Assembly: GCA_002454415.1 (NCBI GenBank) | Contig: DKIT01000096.1 | Span: 1 to 8,617, forward strand | Direction: 5' to 3' | From: Sphingobacterium sp. UBA6711 | Lineage (GTDB): Bacteria; Bacteroidota; Bacteroidia; Sphingobacteriales; Sphingobacteriaceae | DNA length: 8,617 nucleotides | Part shown: positions 1 through 7,386 of the stretch, in pieces | How the letters are laid out: every line of letters begins with the position of its first letter | How positions within the stretch are numbered: the first letter of the stretch is position 1 | The notes under the pieces: model-generated | Databases searched by the model: none | The model's input: only the letters and a program-made list of their open reading frames with translations | What the model was told of the DNA's origin: nothing | Program-made: the position numbers and the translations under genes

Positions 1-978
1 AACAAGGATGTCATCCATACCGTCTTGGATCAGGGCCAATGGATACGGGACGATGCCACTTCCAACCGTTTTCAATATACTCAGCATATTGAAGCCATCT
101 ACGCCATCTACTCCGGCAAGTACAAACGATTTGAATATCAGGCTGGCCTACGTGGCGAATACACCTTTATAGACGCCAATCAAGTTACTTTGAACGAGAA
201 AAATGATCAACGTTATTTTGACCTGTTCCCAAGTGGATCCTTGCTCTACCACCTCAATGATAAGAATACGCTAAGAACATCTTTTAGCAGCCGTATTGAA
301 AGACCGGGGGATCATGACATCAATATTTTTAGGATTTACGAAGATGCCTATAGTTACAACGAAGGGAATCCCAATTTAAAACCTGAGAAGAGCTATATCA
401 CAGAAATAGGCCATGGGTACAAGAACAAACTATTCACTACATTGGGGATTTCCTACGGCCGTGATATGATCAACTGGATTGTCCGGCAGGGAGATCAGGT
501 GGGCGAAAACCTGTCGCGTCCAGAGAATATTGGACGCTACCTGAATTATAGCGCTAGTGTGATGTACAACCAGACATTGCTTTCGTGGTGGACAGCAAGC
601 CATTATGTCAATGCCTTCTATAACAATTATTCTGGCGAGATCGGCTCTGTCAACCTGGATTCAAAAGGTTCCAGCTGGACAGCCAATAGCCGACATACCC
701 TGCAGTTTAAATACGGATTGCGTGCTGAAATAGCACTATACTATCAATCAGGAATTACCACCGGACCTTCACGGACCGACAAGAGATATGGCCTGGATCT
801 GGCCGCAGAAAAGAAAATGTTCGGCGACCGCGGCATGGTCAAGCTGGCTGCAAATGGTTTGCTCCGAAATGCGAATCCACAGTTGATCAGCGAATATGGC
901 GACCTTAAGGTGTTTTATGCTGATTTTCCTGACAACAGGAAAATCTTACTGTCATTAAGTTATCGATTTGGAGACTAA
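1..978 (+). CDS. TonB-dependent-receptor-like outer membrane beta-barrel protein, C-terminal part (5' end outside window)
   Basis: The reading frame is open from base 1 (Asn-Lys-Asp-Val...) and ends at the TAA at 976-978, giving 325 visible residues; the start lies outside the window. The TTG at base 25 is only an internal codon. The sequence is full of alternating aromatic/polar strands typical of an outer-membrane barrel. It carries the signature of the OMP_b-brl_3 group of Bacteroidota TonB-receptor-like proteins: a 'GLRGEYT' strand, 'YFDLFPS', then 'RIERPGDHDINIF', 'YNEGNPNLKPE', and a final strand ending in 'LSLSYRFGD'. Family members usually have an N-terminal signal peptide, a carboxypeptidase-regulatory-like domain and a plug; none of these is visible because of the truncation. 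The substrate cannot be told from this part, and no SusD partner follows it. It is likely an import or surface receptor in the outer membrane. Confidence is high for the barrel family and low for any specific role. Confidence 0.88.
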   Translation, partial: NKDVIHTVLDQGQWIRDDATSNRFQYTQHIEAIYAIYSGKYKRFEYQAGLRGEYTFIDANQVTLNEKNDQRYFDLFPSGSLLYHLNDKNTLRTSFSSRIERPGDHDINIFRIYEDAYSYNEGNPNLKPEKSYITEIGHGYKNKLFTTLGISYGRDMINWIVRQGDQVGENLSRPENIGRYLNYSASVMYNQTLLSWWTASHYVNAFYNNYSGEIGSVNLDSKGSSWTANSRHTLQFKYGLRAEIALYYQSGITTGPSRTDKRYGLDLAAEKKMFGDRGMVKLAANGLLRNANPQLISEYGDLKVFYADFPDNRKILLSLSYRFGD

Positions 979-1084
979 AAACAGGAATGTGGCACCTAGA
1001 ACTGCATTTTTGTCATACTTTTTAAGATGGCACAAAAAGTGCAATACATTAAACTCATAATTTAGGTTTATAATTGGTTAGTTT

Positions 1085-1120
1085 AAAAACGCTTGCATCT
1101 CCCCGATCAAGCGTTTTTTT
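1085..1120 (+). terminator. Rho-independent terminator, possibly bidirectional
   Basis: A perfect 11-bp inverted repeat, AAAAACGCTTG (1085-1095) and CAAGCGTTTTT (1108-1118), has a 12-nt loop and is followed by more T on the plus strand (T run 1114-1120). It lies 107 nt after the stop of the barrel gene and is its likely terminator. Because the stem itself starts with five A, the same hairpin also yields a T run when read on the minus strand, so it may back up the terminator of the convergent GH84 gene. Confidence 0.8.
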
Positions 1121-1172
1121 ATGTCCACAATTCCCGACCTAAGATCATCTGCGAGATGACTATTGGGGAGAA

Positions 1173-1207
1173 TAAAAAAGCGGCTATTACGCTTGCAATA
1201 GCCGCTT
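1173..1207 (-). terminator. Rho-independent terminator of the GH84 gene
   Basis: A perfect 11-bp inverted repeat, AAGCGGCTATT (1178-1188) and AATAGCCGCTT (1197-1207), has an 8-nt loop. Read on the minus strand the stem is followed by a run of T (the plus-strand A run 1174-1179). It begins 8 nt downstream of the GH84 stop codon. The plus-strand side continues as TATAAATTATT, a poor U tract, so it should act mainly leftward. Confidence 0.85.
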
Positions 1208-1215
1208 ATAAATTA

Positions 1216-3189
1216 TTAAAATACAATCAATTTTGGTGCTTTATTGATAAACTGATCCAGCACACCATCGGCGATCATGATCGGTCCATCAAAACGGGTG
1301 GCGCCAGGTATGGATTGGACAGCAGCAGCCTCTTTAGAAAATTTAGCCGCTTGCTCAAAATATTGGCTTGCTTTGCTATCTGCTTCATTTGCGGCCTGAA
1401 GTCCAATTACAGTAGATTCAAGCGCTTTACCCCACAAATACATGGCGTCCAGCCAAGGCTTTGCTTCAGCGAGAAATGCCTTATCAACTTTTCCATTTCG
1501 GATCACGGCAGGGGCTCCGACAAAACTTGCTGCAGTATGCGCAAGCTCAGCGAGTACCTGCTTACGGCTTTCTGTATCACCATTTGCAATCACATCCTGC
1601 ACATTATCGAGTATAGATTTCAATTTCGGAGCTTGGGCTTGCCAAGGATGCGAACCAAATATGGGGGCAAGACGTTGCGTGTCAAAAAATGTCAACAGCG
1701 CTTCGGTTGCTTCTTTGTCCCAACCCGCCAGTTCACGTGCGGCAAACTTCCAAGTTGGTTCCGCGTCATAACCTTTATCGTTCCAGGCGAAAGCAACCAA
1801 GCCCGTCACAGCGATTCGGCTCGCCATCTCCTGATTCATTGGATTAGAGACGATACCCGAAAGTTCGCCCGATAAACCAGCTTCGCGGCGGGTATATGGA
1901 GCTAGAAGTAGTCTTCCCCTCGATTGGTAAAAATCATTCACAGGATAGTTGTCCCATAAAAAGGTCTTGCGACCGAATGCTTTTGTTGCTGCACGGGCAT
2001 CTGAAATCGAGATCGCCGGTGGCACAACATCGGTACCTGTCCATTGTACGACTATAGTGGAATCAAGATTCTTGCGCAGCGCCGCTTTATAAGGACTTTC
2101 TTTCGCATCATAGTATTCAGTCGGCACCATTATCAATGGCGGTGCTGTCGGATCGACAGCTTTCATATTTGCTTGCACAGCATTTAGCAGATGAGCCTGT
2201 GCCACTGCCGCTGCTTCTGCACTGGATGGTCCAAAGGTGATCGAATCCAATTCACAATTCCACTTTGTATACTCAATATCGTCAAGCGCAACATAAAAAC
2301 TATGTATCCCCACCGCCCGAAGCGCAGCAAACTTGCTTAACAATTTTTGGAGGTCATTCGAATCCGCGAAACAAACCGTTGGGCCCGGCGAAATGGCATA
2401 GACAAAGTTAATATGATTGGTTGCCGCGATACCTGCTAGCTTCTCAAGCGATTTCAATGTCTCTTGCGGATAAGGTTCCCGCCAACGGTCCCGTGCATAA
2501 GGGTCGTCTTTAGGGCTATAAATAAATGTATTGGCCTTTATGGTCGATAGAAAGTTCAAGTGTCTTTCGCGCTCTTCCATCGACCAGGGTTTGCCATAGA
2601 AACCTTCAATGGTTCCTCTTATTGGCAATGCGGGATGGTCATTGATGACAATTTCCGGAAAAATGGATCGATTCGCCAACTGTCGGAATGTTTGTACCGC
2701 GAAATACAAACCATCGGCATCCTTGGCCGTTAAAGTGATCACTGATCCCTTATCGATTAACTTACTTGCGAGTGTGTAACCGCTTGCATTGGTATCCAAA
2801 GAAGCTGTAATTTTCTTCAATCCATCAAGTACAAGTGGAGCTGTATGCGTACCGATTAGCATATAGTTGCCATCAATAGTCTTCGGAAGCTTTTTCGCCT
2901 GTTTTATAGTTTTCACCCCCGCATCCGCCAAAACTTTTGATACTAAGGATCTTGTCCCTTGGCCAACAGTACCCGAAAAGATCAGGGTGACAGATGTCCC
3001 AAGTTTGAAATTGCCTTTTCCAATTTCGGTTGATACCGGAGCAGGAAAAATCGCTGGCATTGCGGAAGGAACTATTGCGGAACCATGGGCCGCTGGAGCT
3101 GCTTGAACAGACTGTCCGTGGCTTTGGCTTATATTCAAAAGTGAAATGGCCAATACACAGACGCGTAGAATCTTAAGGTTATTTATCAT
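1216..3189 (-). CDS. Secreted beta-N-acetylglucosaminidase, glycoside hydrolase family 84 (O-GlcNAcase/hyaluronidase-like)
   Basis: A 657-residue protein. Residues 1 to about 25 form a Sec signal peptide (K6, R9, hydrophobic VCVLAISLL, likely cut near SHG-Q). Residues about 46-188 resemble the GH20b-like accessory domain that precedes GH84 catalytic domains. The catalytic barrel starts at about 190 and shows family hallmarks: 'GFYGKPW' (196-202), 'YSPKDDPY' with K227, 'VALDDIEY' with the adjacent Asp pair D303-D304, 'PTEYYD' (356-361), 'WTGTDV' (383-388) and 'LWDNYPVND' (411-419). In the Bacteroides thetaiotaomicron GH84 enzyme the equivalent Asp pair (D242/D243) is catalytic, using the substrate 2-acetamido group in an oxazoline mechanism; the K, N and D pocket residues also line up. 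Residues about 475-657 are a helical C-terminal region. The expected reaction is release of terminal beta-linked GlcNAc from glycans or glycoproteins in the periplasm or outside. Base composition is visibly more G+C-rich than in the next gene upstream. All key residues seem intact. Confidence 0.95.
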   Translation of the reverse strand: MINNLKILRVCVLAISLLNISQSHGQSVQAAPAAHGSAIVPSAMPAIFPAPVSTEIGKGNFKLGTSVTLIFSGTVGQGTRSLVSKVLADAGVKTIKQAKKLPKTIDGNYMLIGTHTAPLVLDGLKKITASLDTNASGYTLASKLIDKGSVITLTAKDADGLYFAVQTFRQLANRSIFPEIVINDHPALPIRGTIEGFYGKPWSMEERERHLNFLSTIKANTFIYSPKDDPYARDRWREPYPQETLKSLEKLAGIAATNHINFVYAISPGPTVCFADSNDLQKLLSKFAALRAVGIHSFYVALDDIEYTKWNCELDSITFGPSSAEAAAVAQAHLLNAVQANMKAVDPTAPPLIMVPTEYYDAKESPYKAALRKNLDSTIVVQWTGTDVVPPAISISDARAATKAFGRKTFLWDNYPVNDFYQSRGRLLLAPYTRREAGLSGELSGIVSNPMNQEMASRIAVTGLVAFAWNDKGYDAEPTWKFAARELAGWDKEATEALLTFFDTQRLAPIFGSHPWQAQAPKLKSILDNVQDVIANGDTESRKQVLAELAHTAASFVGAPAVIRNGKVDKAFLAEAKPWLDAMYLWGKALESTVIGLQAANEADSKASQYFEQAAKFSKEAAAVQSIPGATRFDGPIMIADGVLDQFINKAPKLIVF

Positions 3190-3203
3190 GGGCTTAAAAA
3201 TAG

Positions 3204-3235
3204 GAAAATTATAATCATCATAAACTATTTAGCAA
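3204..3235 (-). promoter_or_regulatory. Weak candidate promoter of the GH84 gene
   Basis: On the minus strand a TTG (3233-3235) is followed after 21 nt by TAATTTTC (3204-3211), one mismatch from the Bacteroidota -7 element TAnnTTTG. This would give a transcript start only about 9 nt before the start codon at 3189, which is short. The 82-nt gap to the upstream serine hydrolase gene has no terminator, so read-through from that gene is an equally good explanation. Confidence 0.25.
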
Positions 3236-3271
3236 CAATGATACAATATATGCCCATTTCATCATTTCTTT

Positions 3272-4615
3272 TTAGATTTTTATAAAATCGAAAACAGATT
3301 CGCCTTCTTTTAGCAAAACACGTTTTTCATCCGGTTTAAATTCCAACACAACTTTTTCATCCTCGTATTCGAAAATATTATTCCCTTTATATCGAAACGG
3401 AACATACATCTGTCCGATCTCAGAGGATTGGAAAATTAAGTTTGTACCGTCCGACGAGATGTTTATTGTAATCTTTCCACCATGCTCCAAATAAGTTCCC
3501 TTTATTTGGGCAAATTGTTCTTTATTCAGGTCTTTCGTTTGCTCGAAATCAGGTAGAGCAAATTCTTTCCCATAAGCGTACTGAATAAGGGCATTTTGAC
3601 TTTGAAATAGCGCCACATTAATAGCATTGCTCAATGTGACAATGCCGAGTTTTTCTTGTGGGAAATACCAATACTCAGCTAAATAATTATTGATCCTTCC
3701 ATTATGTGTATATCCTACTGGATTCTTAAATGATGTTTTCTCAATGCCCATTCCATATTCGCCTTTATTTTCGGGAAGCATAAGATCTAAGCTCGCTTTA
3801 GAAATCAATTTACCATCAAATAATGCCGCAAGAAATTTATTCAATTCGATCGCCGTGCTTGCTATCCCTCCACTAGCGGGATGATTGGAAAAGTTCACAG
3901 TTGAATTTTGAATATATTCATTTTGGATATTATACGAAATAGCTTCATTTTTATCCACATCTGTCTCCGTGGAAAAATAAGTATTGATCAATTTTAGAGG
4001 TTTACATATTTTTTCCTGCAACAGATCCGCGTAAGTCTTTTGGTATATCTTCTCCAGGATAAATCCCAATAAGGTGTAATTCGTGTTGCTGTATTCATAA
4101 TCCGAATTAGGTTCAAAGTTACTTTTTTCATTTGCGACATATTGGACAATCTCAGCTTCCGTATGGAAGTCCTGTTCCCAAATATCCTCCCCTTCGATGT
4201 CAGTAAAATTAAATAGCCCACTACGGTGTTTTAATAACTGTTCAATCGTGATTTTTTCTGCATTTTTAATTTGAGGATAAAAATCAGAAAGATAAGTGTT
4301 TAAGTTTAGTTTTTTTTCCTCGACAGCCTTTAGAATTAAAACGGCGGTGTAAGTCTTGGTTATAGACCCAATACGAAACTTCGTATCCTGATCGTTTTTC
4401 GCTTTTCTATGCACATCAGCATAGCCTATGGAATTTGCGTAGTATAAGCTATCTCTGCTCCAAATAGCTACGCTTCCCATCATTTTCTTGCTGTCAAAGA
4501 GATGATTAAAGAAGGCGTCAAGCTTTTCTTGTCCCATTACTTTATTACTAGCGGAACATACAAAGAGCATTAAAAAGAACAGGAAAATATGGCGAATACT
4601 GATGGAAAAACACAT
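3272..4615 (-). CDS. Secreted serine hydrolase, class C beta-lactamase / penicillin-binding protein-like family
   Basis: The chosen start is the ATG at 4613-4615 (447 aa). A TTG four codons upstream (4627) keeps the frame, but the ATG directly heads a classic signal peptide (hydrophobic IFLFFLMLFV, likely cut after VMG before QEKL). Numbered from the ATG, the SxxK motif is S84-I-T-K87, the second motif is Y175-S-N177 and the third, KTG-like motif is H304-N-G306, so the catalytic set of the beta-lactamase fold (PF00144) is complete. After the catalytic domain, about 90 residues form a beta-rich C-terminal domain like the DUF3471-type appendage common in Bacteroidota members. Family members are D-amino-acid peptidases, esterases or beta-lactamases; the HxG third motif suggests an esterase/peptidase rather than a dedicated AmpC, but the substrate cannot be read from sequence. 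The protein acts in the periplasm. It lies 82 nt upstream of GH84 on the same strand with no terminator between, so co-transcription is possible. The base composition is A/T-rich. Confidence 0.9.
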   Translation of the reverse strand: MCFSISIRHIFLFFLMLFVCSASNKVMGQEKLDAFFNHLFDSKKMMGSVAIWSRDSLYYANSIGYADVHRKAKNDQDTKFRIGSITKTYTAVLILKAVEEKKLNLNTYLSDFYPQIKNAEKITIEQLLKHRSGLFNFTDIEGEDIWEQDFHTEAEIVQYVANEKSNFEPNSDYEYSNTNYTLLGFILEKIYQKTYADLLQEKICKPLKLINTYFSTETDVDKNEAISYNIQNEYIQNSTVNFSNHPASGGIASTAIELNKFLAALFDGKLISKASLDLMLPENKGEYGMGIEKTSFKNPVGYTHNGRINNYLAEYWYFPQEKLGIVTLSNAINVALFQSQNALIQYAYGKEFALPDFEQTKDLNKEQFAQIKGTYLEHGGKITINISSDGTNLIFQSSEIGQMYVPFRYKGNNIFEYEDEKVVLEFKPDEKRVLLKEGESVFDFIKI

Positions 4616-4684
4616 ACTGGTGAACAAGTTAAATAACTGATTTATTTATTCGGGAAGATAGAGAATAAACTTCAAAAATTTAAC

Positions 4685-4725
4685 ATAAAAATAAAAAGGC
4701 TGGGTCAACCACAAACCCAGCCTTT
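4685..4725 (-). terminator. Rho-independent terminator downstream of the TPR-HTH regulator
   Basis: A perfect 11-bp inverted repeat, AAAGGCTGGGT (4695-4705) and ACCCAGCCTTT (4715-4725), has a 9-nt loop. On the minus strand it is followed by a U-rich tract (complement of 4683-4697). It lies about 130 nt past the stop of the 495-aa regulator gene and about 70 nt before the serine hydrolase start, so it separates the regulator block from the hydrolase/GH84 pair. The plus-strand side has no T run. Confidence 0.82.
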
Positions 4726-4855
4726 ACAAAAAACAATCCTTTAATCTACATTACCTATTTAACTAAATACCGTATACACAGCATAAACAAGATCTGTAAA
4801 TAAATAGTTTTATATTTTTTAAAAAAAATGTAAGCATCCGAATCCAGCAGATCTC

Positions 4856-6343
4856 CTAGTCCTGGGCCTGTGGTTGATCAGGTGTATCCACCAATTCACG
4901 CATCCAACTATTGAAATCCATATCTGAGGAGATGTCAAATTTTTTACGCAGTCTATTCTTTCTGATTTGCACAGCTCGAATGGTGACAAAAGTATATTCT
5001 GATATATTTTTTGTCGAAAAATTGAGGAAGGCCATGGCGCAAAATTCCAGCTCAGTACTTCTGAGATTTGGATCAAGAGATTTCAAAGCTTGGATAAACT
5101 GCGGATACAATTCTGTAAATAGCGTCAAGAATTCCGGATTGTTGTTTTTGGCAAGCTCAATCAGATTATTGAATTTGTTTTCTCCGATCTGTTCAGTCAG
5201 CTCCTTATTAATGGTTTCAGTTTCTTGCAATGCCTCTTCTTTTTGTCCCAAAATCTTGCGGTTATGTCTTGACCGCCATACGAAAAACGAAATAGCTAGT
5301 GCAAGCACCATCAGAGCAATGATTGAAATTGTCACTGATTTTGAAATTTTTGTTTCCGATTCTTGGTCTTTTAATTTTAGTATTTGGTTGAGCACTTGAT
5401 CAACGACCTCCCTATTTTCATTTTCAAGTGAATCATTCAACCGGCTAAAAGCCATTTCGTAGTGATCCGCTTTCGCTTTGTCCAAATTTGTCTTTCGATA
5501 GAAATCAGCTAAAATCCGATACGTATTCCGCATACCATCTCTACTCCCAATTTCCCTCAGATTTGCCAGTTTTTTTTCATGATATTCGGCAGCCTGTTTA
5601 TAATTCCCCTTACCATATTCCAAACCTGCCATAGCATCATACAAATTATATACGACAGGAATTTCATATTTTTTGACCAGTGCAAGCGATTGATCGATGT
5701 ATTGTTGTCCTTTTGCAAAATCTCCCTTGGAGGTGTACACTTTCGCCAAGTTTTCATACACAATCTGATGCCGTAATGCTTGTGTATTTTCATCAAGCCC
5801 CGACAAATTCTTTAACTGAAGCGCACTATATTTTTCCATGGAATCTAGCTGCCCTAAATTTTGGAAAACAACACTTAAATTTTCGTAGGTAAATTGATAA
5901 GATTTTGTCTTGTATTCACCCGTTAGATCCTTGATCAGGCCCAACTGCAATCGAAATTCCCTTATAGCTTGTTGATTCAATTTAAGCCCACCGTAGGCTC
6001 TGCCGCGCACCCGGTGCACTTCAGACCGCATTAGTGTCTTTTCCCTATAGTATTTTGTAGACTCAACAAGTTCCAATTGCTTTAGTCCTTCTTTAAACAA
6101 TCCTGCTACAACAAGGCCGTCTGCCAAATAAAAGCGTCCCTTGGCTTTTCCCTCTTCATGATCAGCAATATAGGACAAATTAAGCGCTTTTATCGCCGTT
6201 TCTATATATTTCAACAAATTCCCCGCATTCGCAAATTCTCGCGATTTGGCTAATAGTGAATCTACTTCTTGCTTCTGATGATCCCCTGCGATCACCCTAA
6301 ATGTAAATAAGAATAAAAATGAAAGTAAAAGGTATTTTTTCAT
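4856..6343 (-). CDS. Membrane TPR sensor/regulator with C-terminal LuxR-like helix-turn-helix
   Basis: A 495-residue protein. Residues 1-19 are a signal peptide (MKKYLLLSFLFLF...VIA). Residues about 25-310 are TPR-like helical pairs, with clear repeat cores around 70-95, 110-140, 150-180, 193-225, 235-262 and 273-300, and would sit in the periplasm. Residues about 336-355 (ISIIALMVLALAISFFVW) are a transmembrane helix, followed by a charged predicted coiled coil (357-388). The cytoplasmic C-terminus has a conserved helical segment (390-422) and then a GerE/LuxR-like DNA-binding domain (about 428-470; S-T-E-L-E-F, 'NFSTKNISEY', 'RAVQIRKNRLRKK'). This TPR-TM-HTH layout is widespread in Bacteroidota and is thought to couple an extracytoplasmic signal to transcription without a kinase; target and signal are unknown. 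It has its own promoter-like sequence (6420-6452) and a leader of about 70 nt. The last domain is paralogous to the 118-aa protein encoded at 6911-7267. Confidence 0.9.
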   Translation of the reverse strand: MKKYLLLSFLFLFTFRVIAGDHQKQEVDSLLAKSREFANAGNLLKYIETAIKALNLSYIADHEEGKAKGRFYLADGLVVAGLFKEGLKQLELVESTKYYREKTLMRSEVHRVRGRAYGGLKLNQQAIREFRLQLGLIKDLTGEYKTKSYQFTYENLSVVFQNLGQLDSMEKYSALQLKNLSGLDENTQALRHQIVYENLAKVYTSKGDFAKGQQYIDQSLALVKKYEIPVVYNLYDAMAGLEYGKGNYKQAAEYHEKKLANLREIGSRDGMRNTYRILADFYRKTNLDKAKADHYEMAFSRLNDSLENENREVVDQVLNQILKLKDQESETKISKSVTISIIALMVLALAISFFVWRSRHNRKILGQKEEALQETETINKELTEQIGENKFNNLIELAKNNNPEFLTLFTELYPQFIQALKSLDPNLRSTELEFCAMAFLNFSTKNISEYTFVTIRAVQIRKNRLRKKFDISSDMDFNSWMRELVDTPDQPQAQD

Positions 6344-6419
6344 TTAAGAAATTATCAATCGTTACAGGTTGTTTTTCATAGCGATCCTCGGGATACTTCC
6401 TTCCCTAAAATGCGCGATA

Positions 6420-6452
6420 CAAATCTATGAATTTTATCATAGTAAATTGCAA
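6420..6452 (-). promoter_or_regulatory. Bacteroidota-type promoter of the TPR-HTH regulator
   Basis: On the minus strand TTG (6450-6452) is followed after 22 nt by TAGATTTG (6420-6427), a full match to the known Bacteroidota pattern TTG-N(17-23)-TAnnTTTG. The inferred transcript start is near 6414, leaving a leader of about 70 nt before the ATG at 6343. This is the best promoter match of a gene start in the window. Confidence 0.6.
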
Positions 6453-6463
6453 TTGCACAATTT
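6444..6463. promoter_or_regulatory. Inverted repeat over the -33 element (candidate operator)
   Basis: AAATTG (6444-6449) and CAATTT (6458-6463) form a 6-bp dyad with an 8-nt spacer (CAATTGCA) that is nearly symmetric itself. The dyad covers the TTG of the promoter at 6420-6452. This position would suit a regulator of the TPR-HTH gene, including autoregulation. The A/T-rich composition makes chance dyads common, so confidence is low. Confidence 0.3.
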
Positions 6464-6532
6464 CTAACATTTCTATTATACTAACTCAATTTTAACCATA
6501 TACCTCTGATATAAAGCAAAATAAAACCAAAA

Positions 6533-6904
6533 CTACCGACCTTCTGTAGCCAGGACTTTATTGACAACCGATAATAATTCCTGTAGGTCAAAAGGTTTAG
6601 AAAGAAAATAGTCCGCTCCCGCATTGGTTGCAATCGTTTTTCCTCGTTCTGAGGTTGAAATACAGATTATAAATAGTTTATTATACTCACTATACTGACG
6701 AATTCCTCGAATAAGTCTTTCCCCACCGAGTCCAGGTATCTCTAATTCACACACAAAAATATCGGGCTTTTCCTGCAAAATCTGATCTATAACTTTTGAG
6801 CTATTGCTTTCACTTAAAATGATTGCCTTAGTTAGGCTCAGGACCATTTCCAATGCATCCAAAACGGGACGGTTGCTGTCACATAAAAATATCTTTTTGT
6901 CCAT
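6533..6904 (-). CDS. Stand-alone receiver-domain protein with Glu in place of the phosphoacceptor Asp (pseudo-receiver)
   Basis: A 123-residue, single-domain protein with the alternating beta/alpha pattern and length of a CheY-like receiver. The landmarks align as follows: the beta-1 acidic pair reads D9-S10 instead of Asp-Asp; the beta-3 end reads V-C-E53-L-E-I-P-G-L-G-G, so the residue four before the conserved Pro, normally the phosphorylated Asp, is Glu (GAA codon at 6746-6748); the switch Thr/Ser is S83 in 'ICISTSE'; the invariant Lys is K103 in 'FLSKPF'. With one metal-binding acid gone and Glu at the acceptor site, normal phosphotransfer is unlikely. Glu at this position can mimic the phosphorylated state in some regulators (for example NtrC D54E). 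The start codon is 6 nt after the stop of the upstream HTH gene, implying translational coupling and a joint function. It has no output domain. It could work by binding the HTH partner; this is inference. Confidence 0.88.
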   Translation of the reverse strand: MDKKIFLCDSNRPVLDALEMVLSLTKAIILSESNSSKVIDQILQEKPDIFVCELEIPGLGGERLIRGIRQYSEYNKLFIICISTSERGKTIATNAGADYFLSKPFDLQELLSVVNKVLATEGR

Positions 6905-6910
6905 GCGTTT

Positions 6911-7267
6911 TTATTTTTGGGAGGTCACAATTTTGAATTGCTCCTGTTCCCCATGGGGACTAAGTAAAATCTGATCCCGCATCCAGTTGTTAAAATCTAC
7001 GTCAGAAGCGATATTAAGCTTTTTTCGTAGCCTATTTTTACGGACCTGCACCGCACGTACCGTTACAAAAGTATATTGAGCGATATTTTTGGTCGAGAAG
7101 TTCAGAAAAGTCATCGCGCAGAATTCCAATTCGCTACTTCGAATTTTGGGATTGATCATCTTTAACGAAGCCACAAATCCAGGATAAATCTCACTGAACA
7201 CAGTCAAAAATTCTGCATCATTGTTTTTTGCTAAAGAAATTAAATAATTGAAGTTACTCCTATCCAT
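6911..7267 (-). CDS. Stand-alone LuxR-like helix-turn-helix protein, paralogue of the C-terminal domain of the TPR regulator
   Basis: A 118-residue soluble protein. Residues 5-36 form a conserved helical segment ('FNYLISLAKNNDAEF...'), residues about 44-88 are the GerE/LuxR-like DNA-binding domain (S-S-E-L-E-F, 'NFSTKNIAQY', 'RAVQVRKNRLRKK'), and the last 20 residues form a polar tail. It aligns without gaps to residues 389-484 of the 495-aa TPR regulator with about 65 of 96 identities (manual count), but it has no TPR, membrane segment or signal peptide. The ATG at 7265-7267 is the only sensible start: an in-frame TGA lies five codons upstream. Translation therefore begins almost exactly at the domain boundary seen in the larger protein. 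It is a likely cytoplasmic DNA-binding protein that shares or competes for sites with the membrane regulator. The receiver gene follows after 6 nt, so the pair resembles a response regulator split in two. Confidence 0.85.
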   Translation of the reverse strand: MDRSNFNYLISLAKNNDAEFLTVFSEIYPGFVASLKMINPKIRSSELEFCAMTFLNFSTKNIAQYTFVTVRAVQVRKNRLRKKLNIASDVDFNNWMRDQILLSPHGEQEQFKIVTSQK

Positions 7268-7386
7268 ATAAATCGTTATTCAGTAAATTTCTTTTCCTAT
7301 TTACCCTTCTTTGAGAAATCCCTTTGCTCCAATATTGCTATTTATTGTCTATTTCAAGAGGGAATAGCGGACTTTTAGGCAATTAA

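Noticed and set aside
1089..1197. ACGCTTGCA occurs twice exactly 100 bp apart (1089 and 1189)
   Set aside because: One copy is in a terminator stem and the other in a terminator loop, with no similarity around them. It is most simply coincidence.
1093..1875. 260-codon plus-strand frame
   Set aside because: It lies almost entirely antisense to the well-supported GH84 gene and runs through two terminator hairpins; the product is Cys/Arg/Phe-rich with no domain. It is a shadow frame.
4616..4627. TTG start (4627) and lipoprotein signal for the serine hydrolase
   Set aside because: The ATG at 4615 sits directly before the signal peptide and is the better start. The Cys in 'LFVC' lacks the small residue required at the position before it, so a lipobox is unlikely.
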